DNA of 64,000 nt from Actinokineospora globicatena (GTDB taxonomy: Bacteria > Actinomycetota > Actinomycetes > Mycobacteriales > Pseudonocardiaceae), in contig NZ_JAMTCR010000002.1 in the NCBI RefSeq assembly GCF_024171945.1, positions 1,302,001-1,366,000 of the forward strand, given 5' to 3'. The notes beneath the pieces are model-generated. The model was not told the origin of the DNA and did not search any database. It was given only the letters and a program-made list of their open reading frames with translations. This document shows, piece by piece, positions 8,151-17,339 of this stretch. Every line of letters begins with the position of its first letter. Within the stretch, counting starts at the first letter, position 1. Made by a program: the position numbers and the translations under genes.

Positions 8151-9716
8151 ATGGGCTTGAGCATCCGGTTCCGCCTGCTGGTGATGGCGGGCGTCGGCGT
8201 TGCCGCGCTCGGGGCGATGGCCGGGGTGGCGGCCAACGCTACGGATGCCCAGTCGGACGCTACCGCCGCGTTGGCGCGGGTCAGTGCGGCGATGAGCGCG
8301 CAGTGGAACGCGGACATGATGCACGACGCCATCCGGGGCGACGTCATGGCCGCGATCGGTGCGCAGACCGCTGCTGAGGTCGCTGACTTCGGTGCGCAGG
8401 AGGTCTCCGAGCACGCCGAGACCATGGTGGCGAAGTTCGACGCCGCTGCCGCCGGGGCGCCGGATGACCTGCGTGCTGGCTTCGCCGCGACCCGTCCCGC
8501 GCTGCTGGACTACACGAGCAAGGCCTCGGACATCGTCACCACCGCCACCAGCGACCCGGCCGCGGCCAGGGCCCTGGTGCCCGCCTTCTTGGACGTCTTC
8601 AGCCAGCTGGAGGACAAGCTCGGCGCGCTGGACGACCAGCTCTCCACCGCCGTCGAGCAGCAGCGCGCCGACGCGGACTCGGTCGGTGTCACCAACCTGA
8701 CCCTGATCCTGCTCTGCGCGCTCGCCGCCGCCGTGGCGTTCGTGGCCATCTCGGCGTGGACGATCCGGGCCATCCGCGGCCCGCTGATGACCATGGTGCG
8801 CGGCCTCAAGGCGATGGCGGCGCGCGACCTGACCACCCGCGTCGACCTGGTCCGCCGGGACGAGCTCGGGGAGATGGCCGAGGCGATCAACGCGACCGCG
8901 GTGGCCATGGGCGAGGTGCTGACCTCGATGGGCGAGGGCACCGCGACCCTGCTCGCCGCCGGTGCCGACCTGGACCAGGTGTCCGGCAGGCTGGGCACCG
9001 CCGCCGCCGAGACGCTGGCCCGCACGAACGAGGTTGCCGAGTCCGCCGGTCGGGTGACCAGCACGATCACCGAGATCGCCGCCGCGTCGGCGCAGATCGG
9101 GTCGTCGGTGGACAGCGTCGCCAGGGCCTCCTCCGACGCCCAGTCGGTGTCCGCGCAGGCCGTGCGGGCCGCCGAGGACACCGCGAACGGGGTGCAGCGG
9201 CTGCGCGCGGCGAGCCGGGAGATCGACGAGATCGTCCGCGCGATCACCTCCATCGCCGAGCAGACCAACCTGCTCGCGCTCAACGCCACCATCGAGGCCG
9301 CGCGGGCCGGTGCCGCGGGCAAGGGCTTCGCCGTGGTCGCCAGCGAGGTCAAGGACCTGGCCCAGGAGACGGCGCAGGCCACCGAGAACGTCAAGACCAA
9401 GATCAGCGTCATCCAGACCATGACCGGCGAGGCGGTCGAGGCGATCGACTCAATCCGCGCGGTGATCACCCAGATCAACGACGGCCAGCAGGGCATCGGC
9501 ACCGCCGTCGACGAGCAGACCCGCACCACCCAGGGCATCACCACCAGCGTGGGCGAGGTCAGCCGCACCACCGGGCAGATCAGGGAGTCGCTCGACGGGA
9601 TCTCCAGCAGCGCCGCGTCCACCGCGGACGGCGCCGCCGCGACCCAGCGCTCGGCCGCGACGCTGACCGCGACCGCCCGTCAGGTCAACGACCTCATCGG
9701 GACCTTCTCGTACTAA
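8151..9716 (+). CDS. Methyl-accepting chemotaxis protein
   Basis: This 521-residue receptor has a first membrane helix at about residues 5-28 and an extracytoplasmic helical sensor to about 183. A second helix ([19 protein letters not shown]) and a HAMP domain (about 208-260) follow. The cytoplasmic coiled coil carries the conserved hairpin tip [20 protein letters not shown] near residue 370. It would pass ligand signals to a CheW/CheA complex controlling flagellar motion. No che or fla genes are in the window, so it is an orphan receptor here. ATG 8151 follows GAGAGGGAG. The open frame extends to 8013 without recognisable features. A strong terminator follows. Confidence 0.95.
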   Translation: MGLSIRFRLLVMAGVGVAALGAMAGVAANATDAQSDATAALARVSAAMSAQWNADMMHDAIRGDVMAAIGAQTAAEVADFGAQEVSEHAETMVAKFDAAAAGAPDDLRAGFAATRPALLDYTSKASDIVTTATSDPAAARALVPAFLDVFSQLEDKLGALDDQLSTAVEQQRADADSVGVTNLTLILLCALAAAVAFVAISAWTIRAIRGPLMTMVRGLKAMAARDLTTRVDLVRRDELGEMAEAINATAVAMGEVLTSMGEGTATLLAAGADLDQVSGRLGTAAAETLARTNEVAESAGRVTSTITEIAAASAQIGSSVDSVARASSDAQSVSAQAVRAAEDTANGVQRLRAASREIDEIVRAITSIAEQTNLLALNATIEAARAGAAGKGFAVVASEVKDLAQETAQATENVKTKISVIQTMTGEAVEAIDSIRAVITQINDGQQGIGTAVDEQTRTTQGITTSVGEVSRTTGQIRESLDGISSSAASTADGAAATQRSAATLTATARQVNDLIGTFSY

Positions 9717-9723
9717 GAGCAGC

Positions 9724-9755
9724 AGTGGCCCCCACCAGTCTTGGTGGGGGCCACT
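9724..9755. terminator. Perfect-stem terminator between MCP and nitroreductase
   Basis: AGTGGCCCCCACCA (9724-9737) and its exact complement (9742-9755) flank a four-base loop. It lies just after the MCP stop and just before the nitroreductase stop, so it can serve both convergent genes. No U-tract is present, as is usual in actinomycetes. Confidence 0.85.
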
Positions 9756-9761
9756 CGCGTG

Positions 9762-10361
9762 TTAGTGGGTGCCCCACTGCCCGCGGTGGATGACCTCTGC
9801 GGCGCCACGCCTGCGTTCAGCGATACGCGCGGGCTGGTCCGGTAGGTCTGGCGCGCGGTATCCGACGGTGATGGCGCCGATGGGGTGGTAGTCGCTAGGG
9901 ACGCCGAACTCGGCGCGGACGCTGTCGAGGTTCTCGGGCATGATGCCGAAGAAGCACGCTCCGAGCCCTTCGTCGACGGCCGTAAGAAGCATCAGTAGCG
10001 CCGCCATTCCGGTGTCGATGTGCCAGTAAGGGGCGGGCCAACGACTTTCCGCGCGGTCTTCCCAACCTTTGTCCGGTTCCGCGTACCGCTCCAGGTAAGC
10101 CAGTTTGTGTGCTAGCGGGATAACGACCAACGGCGCGTCTTGCATCGTGGGCGTCTGTTCCACGCGCGTGGGGATGAACGGCCAGAACCGCGCCCTGTCC
10201 TCGGGTTCGGTAAGAGCCAGGAATGCCCACCCCTGGGAGAACCCGGCTGAGGGTGCGCGAAGCGCGTTGGACAGAACGCGCTCGATGACCTCGGGGGCGA
10301 GCGGTTGGTCTGAGTAGTGGCGCACCATCCGACGTCGTCGGACCACCTCGGAGAACTCCAT
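9762..10361 (-). CDS. Nitroreductase-family flavoprotein
   Basis: The 199-residue protein starts MEFSEVVRRRRMVRHYSDQP, the characteristic FMN-binding opening of the nitroreductase family. It continues with LRAPSAGFSQGWAFLALT (residues 35-52) and GLGACFFGIMPE near residue 135. Family members are FMN-dependent NAD(P)H oxidoreductases that reduce nitro groups, quinones or flavins. Start ATG 10361 is set by the conserved opening; the longer open frame to 10622 runs antisense through xthA. It is divergent from xthA, with start codons about 53 bases apart, so the two share a compact promoter region. Confidence 0.85.
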   Translation of the reverse strand: MEFSEVVRRRRMVRHYSDQPLAPEVIERVLSNALRAPSAGFSQGWAFLALTEPEDRARFWPFIPTRVEQTPTMQDAPLVVIPLAHKLAYLERYAEPDKGWEDRAESRWPAPYWHIDTGMAALLMLLTAVDEGLGACFFGIMPENLDSVRAEFGVPSDYHPIGAITVGYRAPDLPDQPARIAERRRGAAEVIHRGQWGTH

Positions 10362-10413
10362 GCGCCTCAACGTACTCGCGCGGGGCGGCCTGGCTAGGGC
10401 TAACGTGGGCCGG

Positions 10414-11268
10414 GTGCGCGTGGCGACTTGGAACGTGAACTCGGTGAAGCAGCGGCTGCCCCGGCTGCTGCCGTGGCTGGACCAGCGGGCGCCGGACGTG
10501 GTGTGCCTGCAGGAGACGAAGCTCGCCGACGAGGCCTTCACCGCGTTGCTGGGCGGTCCGCTCGCGGAGCGTGGGTACGAGTTCGCGCTCAACGGTGAGG
10601 TCCAGTGGAACGGTGTGGCCATCCTGTCCCGGGTAGGTCTAACGGACGTGGTGCGCGGAATCCCTGACGGCCCAGGGTTCCCCGACCCGGAGGCGCGTGC
10701 CGTCTCCGCTACCTGTGGCGGTGTGCGCGTCCACTCCGTCTATGTGCCCAATGGACGCGAGCCGGACTCTGACCACTACCAGTACAAGTTGGCTTGGCTC
10801 GCGGCCCTACGGGACAACGTCGTCGCTGGCCCTGACGACGTCATGGTGTGCGGTGACATCAACATCGCCCCAACGGATGCGGACGTCTTCGACCCAGCCG
10901 CGTACGTAGGCCACACCCACGTAACCGAGCCAGAGCGCGCTGCCCTCGCCGAGTTGCTCAACGCCGGACTGCACGACGTGGTCCGCGACTGGTGGCCGGA
11001 CCAGCGCGTGTTCACGTACTGGGACTACCGGGCAGGCATGTTCCACAGGGACTTGGGCATGCGCATCGACCTGGTCCTGGCAGGCTCACCTGTTGCCGAT
11101 AGAGTTGCCGCCGCCTGGGTGGATAGATATGCCCGCAAGGGAAGTGGCCCTAGCGACCACGCGCCGGTGATCGTCGACTTGGACGAAGCCCCTGACGGCG
11201 ACATCGGCCCGGTAGTGCCACCACCGTCCGCGCGGGGTACGACAGCCAAACTCCCTCAGTCTCAATAG
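10414..11268 (+). CDS. xthA: Exodeoxyribonuclease III
   Basis: The 284-residue protein is a typical endonuclease/exonuclease/phosphatase-fold AP endonuclease. It has VATWNVNSVKQRLPRL at the start, CLQETKL with the metal-binding glutamate, VYVPNG, CGDINIAP and the terminal SDHAPVIVDL. It repairs abasic sites and 3' blocked ends in DNA. GTG 10414 is chosen because the conserved motif begins directly after it. An in-frame ATG at 10360 would add 18 residues without homology and would overlap the divergent nitroreductase start. A TAGGGC-like sequence close upstream could make the transcript nearly leaderless. Confidence 0.9.
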   Translation: MRVATWNVNSVKQRLPRLLPWLDQRAPDVVCLQETKLADEAFTALLGGPLAERGYEFALNGEVQWNGVAILSRVGLTDVVRGIPDGPGFPDPEARAVSATCGGVRVHSVYVPNGREPDSDHYQYKLAWLAALRDNVVAGPDDVMVCGDINIAPTDADVFDPAAYVGHTHVTEPERAALAELLNAGLHDVVRDWWPDQRVFTYWDYRAGMFHRDLGMRIDLVLAGSPVADRVAAAWVDRYARKGSGPSDHAPVIVDLDEAPDGDIGPVVPPPSARGTTAKLPQSQ

Positions 11269-11409
11269 GTACACGCGGAGTAGAGGTTTTCGCGTTCGTC
11301 GTGGGCTGATCCGGGCTATCCGCGCGGCATCGGGGTGACGCGGGCCTCCTCCTCCGGCAGCCGTGCTGGGTCGTTCTTACCGTCGTCCGTACGACAGACG
11401 GGAGACGAC

Positions 11410-12126
11410 GTGGGTGCTGATTCCGACTGGCCGTCGACCACCTTGCTCGGATCGCTCGCCGAGCGCACGCGGGCGGCGCTGCTCGCGGCGGGCTCCGAGA
11501 TCCGCTACCCGCGCAACCACTACCTGGTGCGCCAGGACGAGGAAGGCGACATCGCGTACCTCATCATGGAGGGCGCGGTGAAGGTCTTCATCGAGACCGC
11601 CAACGGCACCAAGAGCCTGCTCGGCATCCGCGTCGCCGGGGACATGGTCGGCGAGATGGGCGCGATCGACCCCGACGCCCGCCGCTCGGCCACCGTGCAG
11701 GCGGCGACCGCGCTGGTGGTCCGCTCGGTGCACCGCAACCGCTTGCGCGCGCTGCTCACCGAGTACCCGGACCTGGCCATCGAGGTGAGCAGGATGATCA
11801 GCGCCCGGCTCCGCTGGGCCAACCGCCGCCGGGTGGACGCCACCATCAAGGACGGCCGGGTCAAGCTGGGCAGGCTGCTGGTCGAGCTCGCCAGCTACTA
11901 CGGCGAACGGGTGGGTGACCACTGGGAGCTGCGCATCCAGCTCACCCAGCACGAACTCGGCTACATGGCGGGCCTGGCCAACCGCACCGTCGAGAAGGCG
12001 CTGGCCGACCTGGAGCAAGAACAGGTGATCAGCAAGGCGTACCGGCGCATCCGGATCACCGACCTGCCGCGCCTGCGCCAGATCGCGAGCTGGGGCGAGA
12101 ATCCGCCGCCGTGCGTAGTGCCCTAG
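11410..12126 (+). CDS. Crp/Fnr-family transcriptional regulator
   Basis: The 238-residue protein has an N-terminal cyclic nucleotide-binding fold at about residues 20-140 (YLVRQDEEGDIAYLIMEGAVKVF, GDMVGEMGAID, RRSATVQAATALVVRSV). A C-terminal winged helix follows at about 150-235 (TQHELGYMAGLANRTVEKALADLEQ). The effector pocket carries the GEMGAIDPDARRSA phosphate-binding cassette, so cyclic nucleotide binding is plausible. GTG 11410 follows GGAGACGAC; the frame is open to 11335. The next gene, 57 bases downstream, encodes a protein resembling a degenerate nucleotide cyclase, suggesting a regulatory pair. Confidence 0.9.
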   Translation: MGADSDWPSTTLLGSLAERTRAALLAAGSEIRYPRNHYLVRQDEEGDIAYLIMEGAVKVFIETANGTKSLLGIRVAGDMVGEMGAIDPDARRSATVQAATALVVRSVHRNRLRALLTEYPDLAIEVSRMISARLRWANRRRVDATIKDGRVKLGRLLVELASYYGERVGDHWELRIQLTQHELGYMAGLANRTVEKALADLEQEQVISKAYRRIRITDLPRLRQIASWGENPPPCVVP

Positions 12127-12182
12127 CCTGAAGTGCCGGAGAGTGTCGATCGCACCCCTCGGCGACCCGAAAGGCTCAATCC

Positions 12183-12671
12183 ATGGCACCGATCGGCGCA
12201 GAGGCTTCACAACTCTGCGTGGCCGCCGCCGGGACCTGCGGCCAGGCCGCCGAGAAGGTGGTGACCACGGCCGTCGACGCCGCCGGGCTGACCGTCCGCT
12301 GGCAACCGGGCACCCCGCTCAGCGGCACCCTCGCTCCCGCGGGCCCAGCCCCCGTCGACCGCTTCCTGCGCGCGATCGATATCGAACTCGCCGAGCACAA
12401 CGCCCACCGGTCCCGCCTCCGCCTCCGCATCGCCCTGCACCTAGGCGATCCCGAGTCCACCCGAGGCCTGCTCGCGATCCCCGCCCTAGCCGACGCGCTG
12501 GACGAGGCCCCGGACGCGACCCTGGCGGTCCTGGTGTCGGACCGGGTCCCCCGAACCACCCGCCCCACCACCGACTTCGCCGAACTCCACCACCGCGGCG
12601 ACTCCTTCTGGCTCTGGACCCCCGGCTGGCGCCCACCTCACCGCCGCACCACCACCCCCCTCTGGCGCTGA
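12183..12671 (+). CDS. Unknown protein, possibly degenerate class III nucleotide cyclase-like
   Basis: The product has 162 residues with no signal or membrane segment. The central region (PAPVDRFLRAIDIELAEHN, RSRLRLRIALHLGDPE, then VLVSDRVPRTT) resembles a group of actinobacterial proteins that look like class III adenylate/guanylate cyclase domains. In those, a helix, the LRLRIALH strand and an 'ILSD' segment are conserved. The metal-binding aspartates of active cyclases are not evident, so it may be a sensor or pseudoenzyme. The family assignment is from memory of pattern and is weak. It follows the Crp-type regulator on the same strand and ends before a clear hairpin terminator. Confidence 0.6.
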   Translation: MAPIGAEASQLCVAAAGTCGQAAEKVVTTAVDAAGLTVRWQPGTPLSGTLAPAGPAPVDRFLRAIDIELAEHNAHRSRLRLRIALHLGDPESTRGLLAIPALADALDEAPDATLAVLVSDRVPRTTRPTTDFAELHHRGDSFWLWTPGWRPPHRRTTTPLWR

Positions 12672-12685
12672 TCACACCCGTGCCT

Positions 12686-12709
12686 ACATTCCGCAAGAAG
12701 GCGGAATGT
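12686..12709 (+). terminator. Hairpin after the cyclase-like gene
   Basis: ACATTCCGC (12686-12694) and GCGGAATGT (12701-12709) form a perfect 9-bp stem with a 6-base loop, followed by TT. It lies 14 bases after the stop of the gene ending at 12671. Confidence 0.75.
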
Positions 12710-12899
12710 TTCCGTAGAACGAGTGGATATCGCGCTGATCTGCGCGTCTTCTGTGACTAATCGCAGGTGTTCGCCCACTTTAGTGGAACACACGTACTGG
12801 TGACCCTCTGTTTCGCCGTTGCCGAGGGGGTCTTACGATGCCGCACTGAAGCGGAAATTGCCGCTGCGGTACTCGAATTGACAGCAAAGGCGGCACCCA

Positions 12900-13022
12900 G
12901 TGCAGCACGCAATCCTCAGTCTGGTTCCCCACGCCGACCTCCTCCTGGCGAGCGCCAAGGTGGCCGGAGGGGTCATCCAGTTCTTCTTCGATCGCTGGAT
13001 CGATATGTCGACAATTCGCTAG
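12900..13022 (+). CDS. Possible 40-residue hydrophobic peptide
   Basis: A GTG start at 12900 with AAAGGCGG five bases upstream opens a 40-codon frame ending TAG at 13020-13022. The product is hydrophobic with amphipathic character: HAILSLVPHADLLLASAKVA, then a GGVIQFFF segment and a charged tail DRWID. Most codons end in G or C, as in real genes here. The stop lies inside a hairpin shared with the convergent SARP gene. I recognise no family. An overlapping 88-codon frame (12767-13033) is less protein-like. It could be a signalling or membrane-active peptide, or no gene at all. Confidence 0.4.
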   Translation: MQHAILSLVPHADLLLASAKVAGGVIQFFFDRWIDMSTIR

Positions 13023-13035
13023 CCAAGGGCTAGCG
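13017..13035. terminator. Bidirectional hairpin between small peptide and SARP gene
   Basis: CGCTAGCC and GGCTAGCG form a perfect 8-bp stem with a 3-base loop. The arms contain the stop codons of both convergent reading frames (TAG at 13020-13022 on plus; CTA at 13030-13032 for the minus gene). Confidence 0.65.
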
Positions 13036-15942
13036 CGGTAGCGGGCGGGTGGGCTCGGCGGTGTCGTCGAGCGGGGTGGGTCCCCGAGGTGCTGGGACGG
13101 TTCGGGCGACGCGGGCTTGGGCCGCGCGGACCCATCCGCTCACCCGCCGCGCCCGCTCCGCGTCGATCGACGCCAGCAGTTCGGCGCACTCCTGCCACAC
13201 CGCCGCCGCGCGTTCGTGTGCACCCGCCGAGCTGTGGCATCGCCCGAGGATCTCCAGGGCGTCGGCGCGCCCGTGCTGGTCCTGGAGGTCGTGGAAGATC
13301 CCTGCGGCTGCCTCCGCTTCGACAGTGCCGCCGCCTTCGAGGCCGAGCCGGGCCTCCGCGAGCACGAGCAGCGTCGCCGCGGTGCCCGCGCGGTTGCGCA
13401 CTTGCTCGTGCATCGGCAGCGCCTTCGTGCCGTACTCGACGGCGGTCGCGAACTGTTCGATGCCCAGGTGCAGCCGGGCCAGCGCGGTCACCGTGGTCGC
13501 GGCGCCGCCGGTGTCCCCGATCTGCTTGGCCAGTCCGAGCGCCAGGTGGTACTGCACACCGGCCTCGTCCAGGTTGCCCAGCTGGACCGACAGGTCACCG
13601 AGCCGGTGGTGCACCTTCGCGATGGCCCACGGCTTGCCCTCGTCCCGCTCGAACAGCGTGAGGCTCCGCCGGAAGTGCCTGTCCGCATCCCCCAGTCGAC
13701 CGCTCTTCAAGGCCAGCGTGGCGATGTTGTGCTGGCACACCGCCTGCCCGTAGACGTGCCCGATGGACACGAACAGGTCGTGTGCCCGCTCGTACTGCCT
13801 GATCGCCTCGGCGTCGTCGTGCAGCAACTCGAAGATCCGGCCGAGGTTGTTGATGCTCCCCGCTTGCCCTTCCACGTCCCCGGCCGCCTCCGCCGCGCTG
13901 ATGCCGAGCCTGCTGGCCTCCAGCGCCTCGTGCAGGTACCCCAGCCTGCGGATCGGTTCGTAGATCGCCGCGGACAGGCGCCACAGCTGCGCGCTCAGGC
14001 CGGTCCGCGCCGCCAGTCGGATGATCTCCATCAGGTTCGGCCGCTCGTGCGTGAACCAGTCCAGTGCGGTCTTGTCGTCGGTGAACCGCGCGGGTACCAC
14101 CGAACTCGTCGCGGCGAGCTCGGGGACGTCGTTGTCGTCGGGGGTGGTCTGGTGCCGGGCGGCGACCGCGGACAGTACGTACCAGTCGACCATCCGCCGC
14201 CTGGCCTCGTCGTGCTCGGTGTGTTGGGTCGCGCGCTCGGCGGCGAGGACGTGCAGCAGGTCGTGAATCCGGTAGTGGTCCGCCCCTTCCTGCTGCAACA
14301 GTTGCGCGCTGAGCAGCCGGTCGACGGAGTGGTCGGTGCTCGCCCGGTCCGCCCCGTTGATCGCCGCCACGACCGAGCCGCTGAACGTGGGCAACGGGTG
14401 CACCCCCAGCAGGTCGAACAGCCGCCGCTCTGGTTCGTCGAGGTTGGCGATCGACCAGGAGAACACCGTGCGCGGGGTCCGGTCGGGGGAGCCGCCCGCG
14501 TCGAGGATGCGTTCCCGCAGCTGGGTGGCCAGGTCCCGGAGCGACACCGACGGCTTGGCCGCGACGTGCTCCCCGGCGATCAGCAGCACCAGGGGGAACC
14601 CGTCGGTGAGCGCGGCGATCACGCTGGCGGCGGCCGGGTCGTCGGTGACGCGCGCGCCGAGCCGGGTGCGCAGCAACTCGATCCGCCGCTGGTCGTCGAG
14701 CGGCTGGATGTTGATCAGGTACGCGTTGTCCGACAGCGCGAGGCTGGTCAGCGACTGCCTGCTGGAGATGATCACCGGGCACTGGTTCATCGCGGCGAGC
14801 AGCGGCTTGGCGTGCTCTGCGTCGCTGACGTTGTCCAGCACGACGATCAGCCGCTTGCGGCTGGTCAGCTGCCGCAGCAGGACCGCTTTTTCCTCAGGCG
14901 CGTCGCCACCCGAAATCTTGTGCTGGCGCAGGAAGTCGGTCATCACGTGGGTCGGGTCGAGCGGCGCCGCGGCGGAGAACCCGTGGAAGTCCTTGTACAG
15001 CAACCCGTCTGGGAAACGGTCCATCCTCGAGCGCACCCAGCGTGCGATGAGCGCTGTCTTGCCGACGCCCGGTGGTCCGTCGATGGCCACCAGGGCGTCG
15101 GGGCGGGCGGTGGCTTCGTCGAGGCGGCGCAGGGCGTCTTCGCGGCCGATGAAGTACGGGGTGTCCCTTGGTAGGTCCGCGAGGGCGGGGCCGGGTGGTG
15201 TGTCGGTGACCTGGGGGCCGCCCGCGACCAGGTCGTCGTGGAGTTTGCGGAAGGTGGACTCGGGTTCGCGGTGGTGTTCGGCGGTGTAGCGCTGGGTGAA
15301 GGCGCGGTGAAAGTCCGGGATGTCCCTGGTGCGGCCCGCCGCGTGCAGTGCGCGCATGTACTGGCCTGCCAGGTGTTCGTCGTGCGGGCGTTCCTCGCGG
15401 ATGGCGGGGAGCTCGCGCAGGACGTAGTCGTGGTCGCCGGTGGCCAGTTTCGCGTCGAACAGGGCGCGGTACGCGGGGATCAGCTCGCTGCCGATCAGGT
15501 CGTCGCGCATTCGCCTGGCGTAAGAGGTCTTGCTCTCGCCTAGCGGGTGGCCGTCCTCCCACAGTGCTACCGCGCGCTCCAGTTGGCGCGCCGACTCTGC
15601 CGGGTCATCTGTCGCCTCGCTCTGGGCGACGAGGGCGCGGAACCGGTGGTAGTCAACGCGATCCGTGTCGACCTCTAGCGAGTACCCGGCGCTGGTGGAG
15701 GTGATCCGGGCGCCCGCGATCGCGCGTTCGAACGCCCTCTTAGCCCGGGAGATATAGATGGTCAGCGTCTGGCGGGCCTCCGCAGGGCAGTCGTCGTCCC
15801 ACAGGAACTCGATCATCCTGTCCCGGCTGACCGGCTTGTTCGCGTAGAGCAGCAGCAGCGCGACCAGGCTGCGCGGCTTGAGGTGCGTCGCCGTCCAGAC
15901 CCGTCCGTGCAGCCGGATGGGGCCAAGGATGCGGATGTCCAC
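13030..15942 (-). CDS. AfsR-like SARP transcriptional regulator with NB-ARC and TPR domains
   Basis: This is a 970-residue protein. Residues 1-95 form an OmpR-type winged helix (VDIRILGPIRLHGRVW, RQTLTIYISRAKRAF). About 100-245 is a bacterial transcriptional activator domain. About 265-560 is an NB-ARC ATPase with Walker A GPPGVGKTAL near 287 and Walker B LIVVLDNV. The remainder is TPR repeats (NNLGRIFELL, HHRLGDLSVQLGNLDEA). AfsR-type SARPs activate nearby biosynthetic or developmental genes. GTG 15942 is chosen because the DNA-binding domain starts there and GGAGGAGG lies upstream. It is divergent from the GT-B/PfkB trio, whose promoter region it shares, so that trio is its most likely local target. 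Confidence 0.9.
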   Translation of the reverse strand: MDIRILGPIRLHGRVWTATHLKPRSLVALLLLYANKPVSRDRMIEFLWDDDCPAEARQTLTIYISRAKRAFERAIAGARITSTSAGYSLEVDTDRVDYHRFRALVAQSEATDDPAESARQLERAVALWEDGHPLGESKTSYARRMRDDLIGSELIPAYRALFDAKLATGDHDYVLRELPAIREERPHDEHLAGQYMRALHAAGRTRDIPDFHRAFTQRYTAEHHREPESTFRKLHDDLVAGGPQVTDTPPGPALADLPRDTPYFIGREDALRRLDEATARPDALVAIDGPPGVGKTALIARWVRSRMDRFPDGLLYKDFHGFSAAAPLDPTHVMTDFLRQHKISGGDAPEEKAVLLRQLTSRKRLIVVLDNVSDAEHAKPLLAAMNQCPVIISSRQSLTSLALSDNAYLINIQPLDDQRRIELLRTRLGARVTDDPAAASVIAALTDGFPLVLLIAGEHVAAKPSVSLRDLATQLRERILDAGGSPDRTPRTVFSWSIANLDEPERRLFDLLGVHPLPTFSGSVVAAINGADRASTDHSVDRLLSAQLLQQEGADHYRIHDLLHVLAAERATQHTEHDEARRRMVDWYVLSAVAARHQTTPDDNDVPELAATSSVVPARFTDDKTALDWFTHERPNLMEIIRLAARTGLSAQLWRLSAAIYEPIRRLGYLHEALEASRLGISAAEAAGDVEGQAGSINNLGRIFELLHDDAEAIRQYERAHDLFVSIGHVYGQAVCQHNIATLALKSGRLGDADRHFRRSLTLFERDEGKPWAIAKVHHRLGDLSVQLGNLDEAGVQYHLALGLAKQIGDTGGAATTVTALARLHLGIEQFATAVEYGTKALPMHEQVRNRAGTAATLLVLAEARLGLEGGGTVEAEAAAGIFHDLQDQHGRADALEILGRCHSSAGAHERAAAVWQECAELLASIDAERARRVSGWVRAAQARVARTVPAPRGPTPLDDTAEPTRPLPR

Positions 15943-16142
15943 CGACGTCCTCCTCCGGCGCGGCCGGGGCTGGTGAAAGCCGAGTGTCGCGCGACTGTGA
16001 CCCCGGTCGCACCGCACCAGGGCGGCGTTACTTAATCGTTACTCGCGTGTTCCGGGGTCCGCAGGCCGACTGCAAGGCGACTGTTCGACGCCGCCTGGAC
16101 TGTTGAGCAGGTGATTCCGTTGTTCACAGGGGGTGGGGAAGG

Positions 16143-17339
16143 GTGGAAGAGATCGAGTGGGCCACGGTGCCGGTCGGCGTCGATGCCCAGCGTTGGCAGA
16201 CGGTCCGCACGCGGCGCACTGTCCTGGTGGTAGTGCACACCTTGGTGTCCGGCCAGCGGTTGCTCGACGTGGTCGGCCTCGTCGAGTCGGACCCGAGGGT
16301 GCAGGTGCTCTACACGCGGGCGCCCGATGTGTTCGGTGGGGGTGTGGACCGGTTCCTGGCCGGGGTGGGCGCGTTCCGGATCCCGTGGGCGCAAGCGGTT
16401 CGGGAGCGGTTTGACCTCGTGCTCGCCGCGTCCAGTGGCGGCCTCGAACGGGTGCACGGGCCGTTGGTGCTGTTGCCGCACGGCGCGGCGTACGGCAAGA
16501 GGACCGGCGCGGGCGGCCCGGTCTACGGACTCGACGCCCCGCGGTTGGTGCGCGACGGTCGTGTCCTGCCGTCCGCGCTGGTGTTGTCCCACGAGCGGCA
16601 GCGCGAGGTGCTCGCGGACCAGTGCCCGCAGGCGGTCGACGCGGCCTTGGTCGCCGGGGACCCGTGCTACGACCGGATGATCGCCAGTTCCGGGTTGCGG
16701 GCGCGGTACCGGGCGGCACTAGGCGTGCGACCCGGCCGCGAACTGGTGGTCGTGACGTCCACCTGGGGTGCGTCGTCCTTGGTGCGGGAGGAGTTGCCGC
16801 TCTACACGCGGTTGGTGCGGGAGCTGGACCCGCGGCGCTACCGGGTCGCCGCGACGGTGCACCCCGCGGTGTGGTTCGGCCACGGGGAACGGCAACTGCG
16901 GTCCTGGTTGGCCCAACCGCTGGCCCGCGGCCTGGTCCTGGTCGAACCGGAGCAGGACTGGCGGCCCGCCGTGATCGCCGCCGACCACGTCATCACCGAC
17001 CACGGCTCGACCGGTGTGTACGCGGCGGCGATCGGGAAACCGGTGCTGGTCACCGGATCCCCCGCCGACGGCCTCGACCCGGCATCACCGCAGGCGCTGC
17101 TGGCCGAGTCCGCGCCGAGGTGGACGCCGCGCCGCCGAGTGGGACGCCAGTTCCACCAGGCGGACCCGGACCTGGCTGCCGCCGTGGCCGCCCGGCTCAC
17201 GTCGCACCCGCGCGGCTCGCACAGGTTGTTGCGGGAGCGGCTCTACGAACTGCTCGACCTGCCGCTCACCGGCAAGCACCGCGGCCCCGAGCAGATCCCC
17301 GTGCCCGTGCGGGTTTCCGAGGGGAGGAACTTTGCCTAG
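16143..17339 (+). CDS. GT-B-like protein related to CDP-glycerol glycerophosphotransferases
   Basis: The product is a 398-residue, apparently soluble protein. Two segments resemble the donor-binding half of TagF/TagB-type glycerophosphotransferases and UDP-GlcNAc 2-epimerases. They are LPHGAAYGKR (about residue 115) and ADHVITDHGSTGVYAAAIGKPVLV (from about 280), in which TagF has an ITD-(Y/H)-S-S pattern before a KPV strand. A Rossmann-like ELVVVTSTWG segment (about 200) starts the C-terminal half. It is the first gene of a trio with strict translational coupling. The true substrate is unknown and automated labels for this family may be misleading. Confidence 0.6.
   Translation: MEEIEWATVPVGVDAQRWQTVRTRRTVLVVVHTLVSGQRLLDVVGLVESDPRVQVLYTRAPDVFGGGVDRFLAGVGAFRIPWAQAVRERFDLVLAASSGGLERVHGPLVLLPHGAAYGKRTGAGGPVYGLDAPRLVRDGRVLPSALVLSHERQREVLADQCPQAVDAALVAGDPCYDRMIASSGLRARYRAALGVRPGRELVVVTSTWGASSLVREELPLYTRLVRELDPRRYRVAATVHPAVWFGHGERQLRSWLAQPLARGLVLVEPEQDWRPAVIAADHVITDHGSTGVYAAAIGKPVLVTGSPADGLDPASPQALLAESAPRWTPRRRVGRQFHQADPDLAAAVAARLTSHPRGSHRLLRERLYELLDLPLTGKHRGPEQIPVPVRVSEGRNFA

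Noticed and set aside
12767..13033. 88-codon plus-strand frame overlapping the 40-residue peptide
   Set aside because: Its second half is Arg/Pro/Gly-rich without structure and it lacks a good ribosome site. The shorter frame has better coding character.
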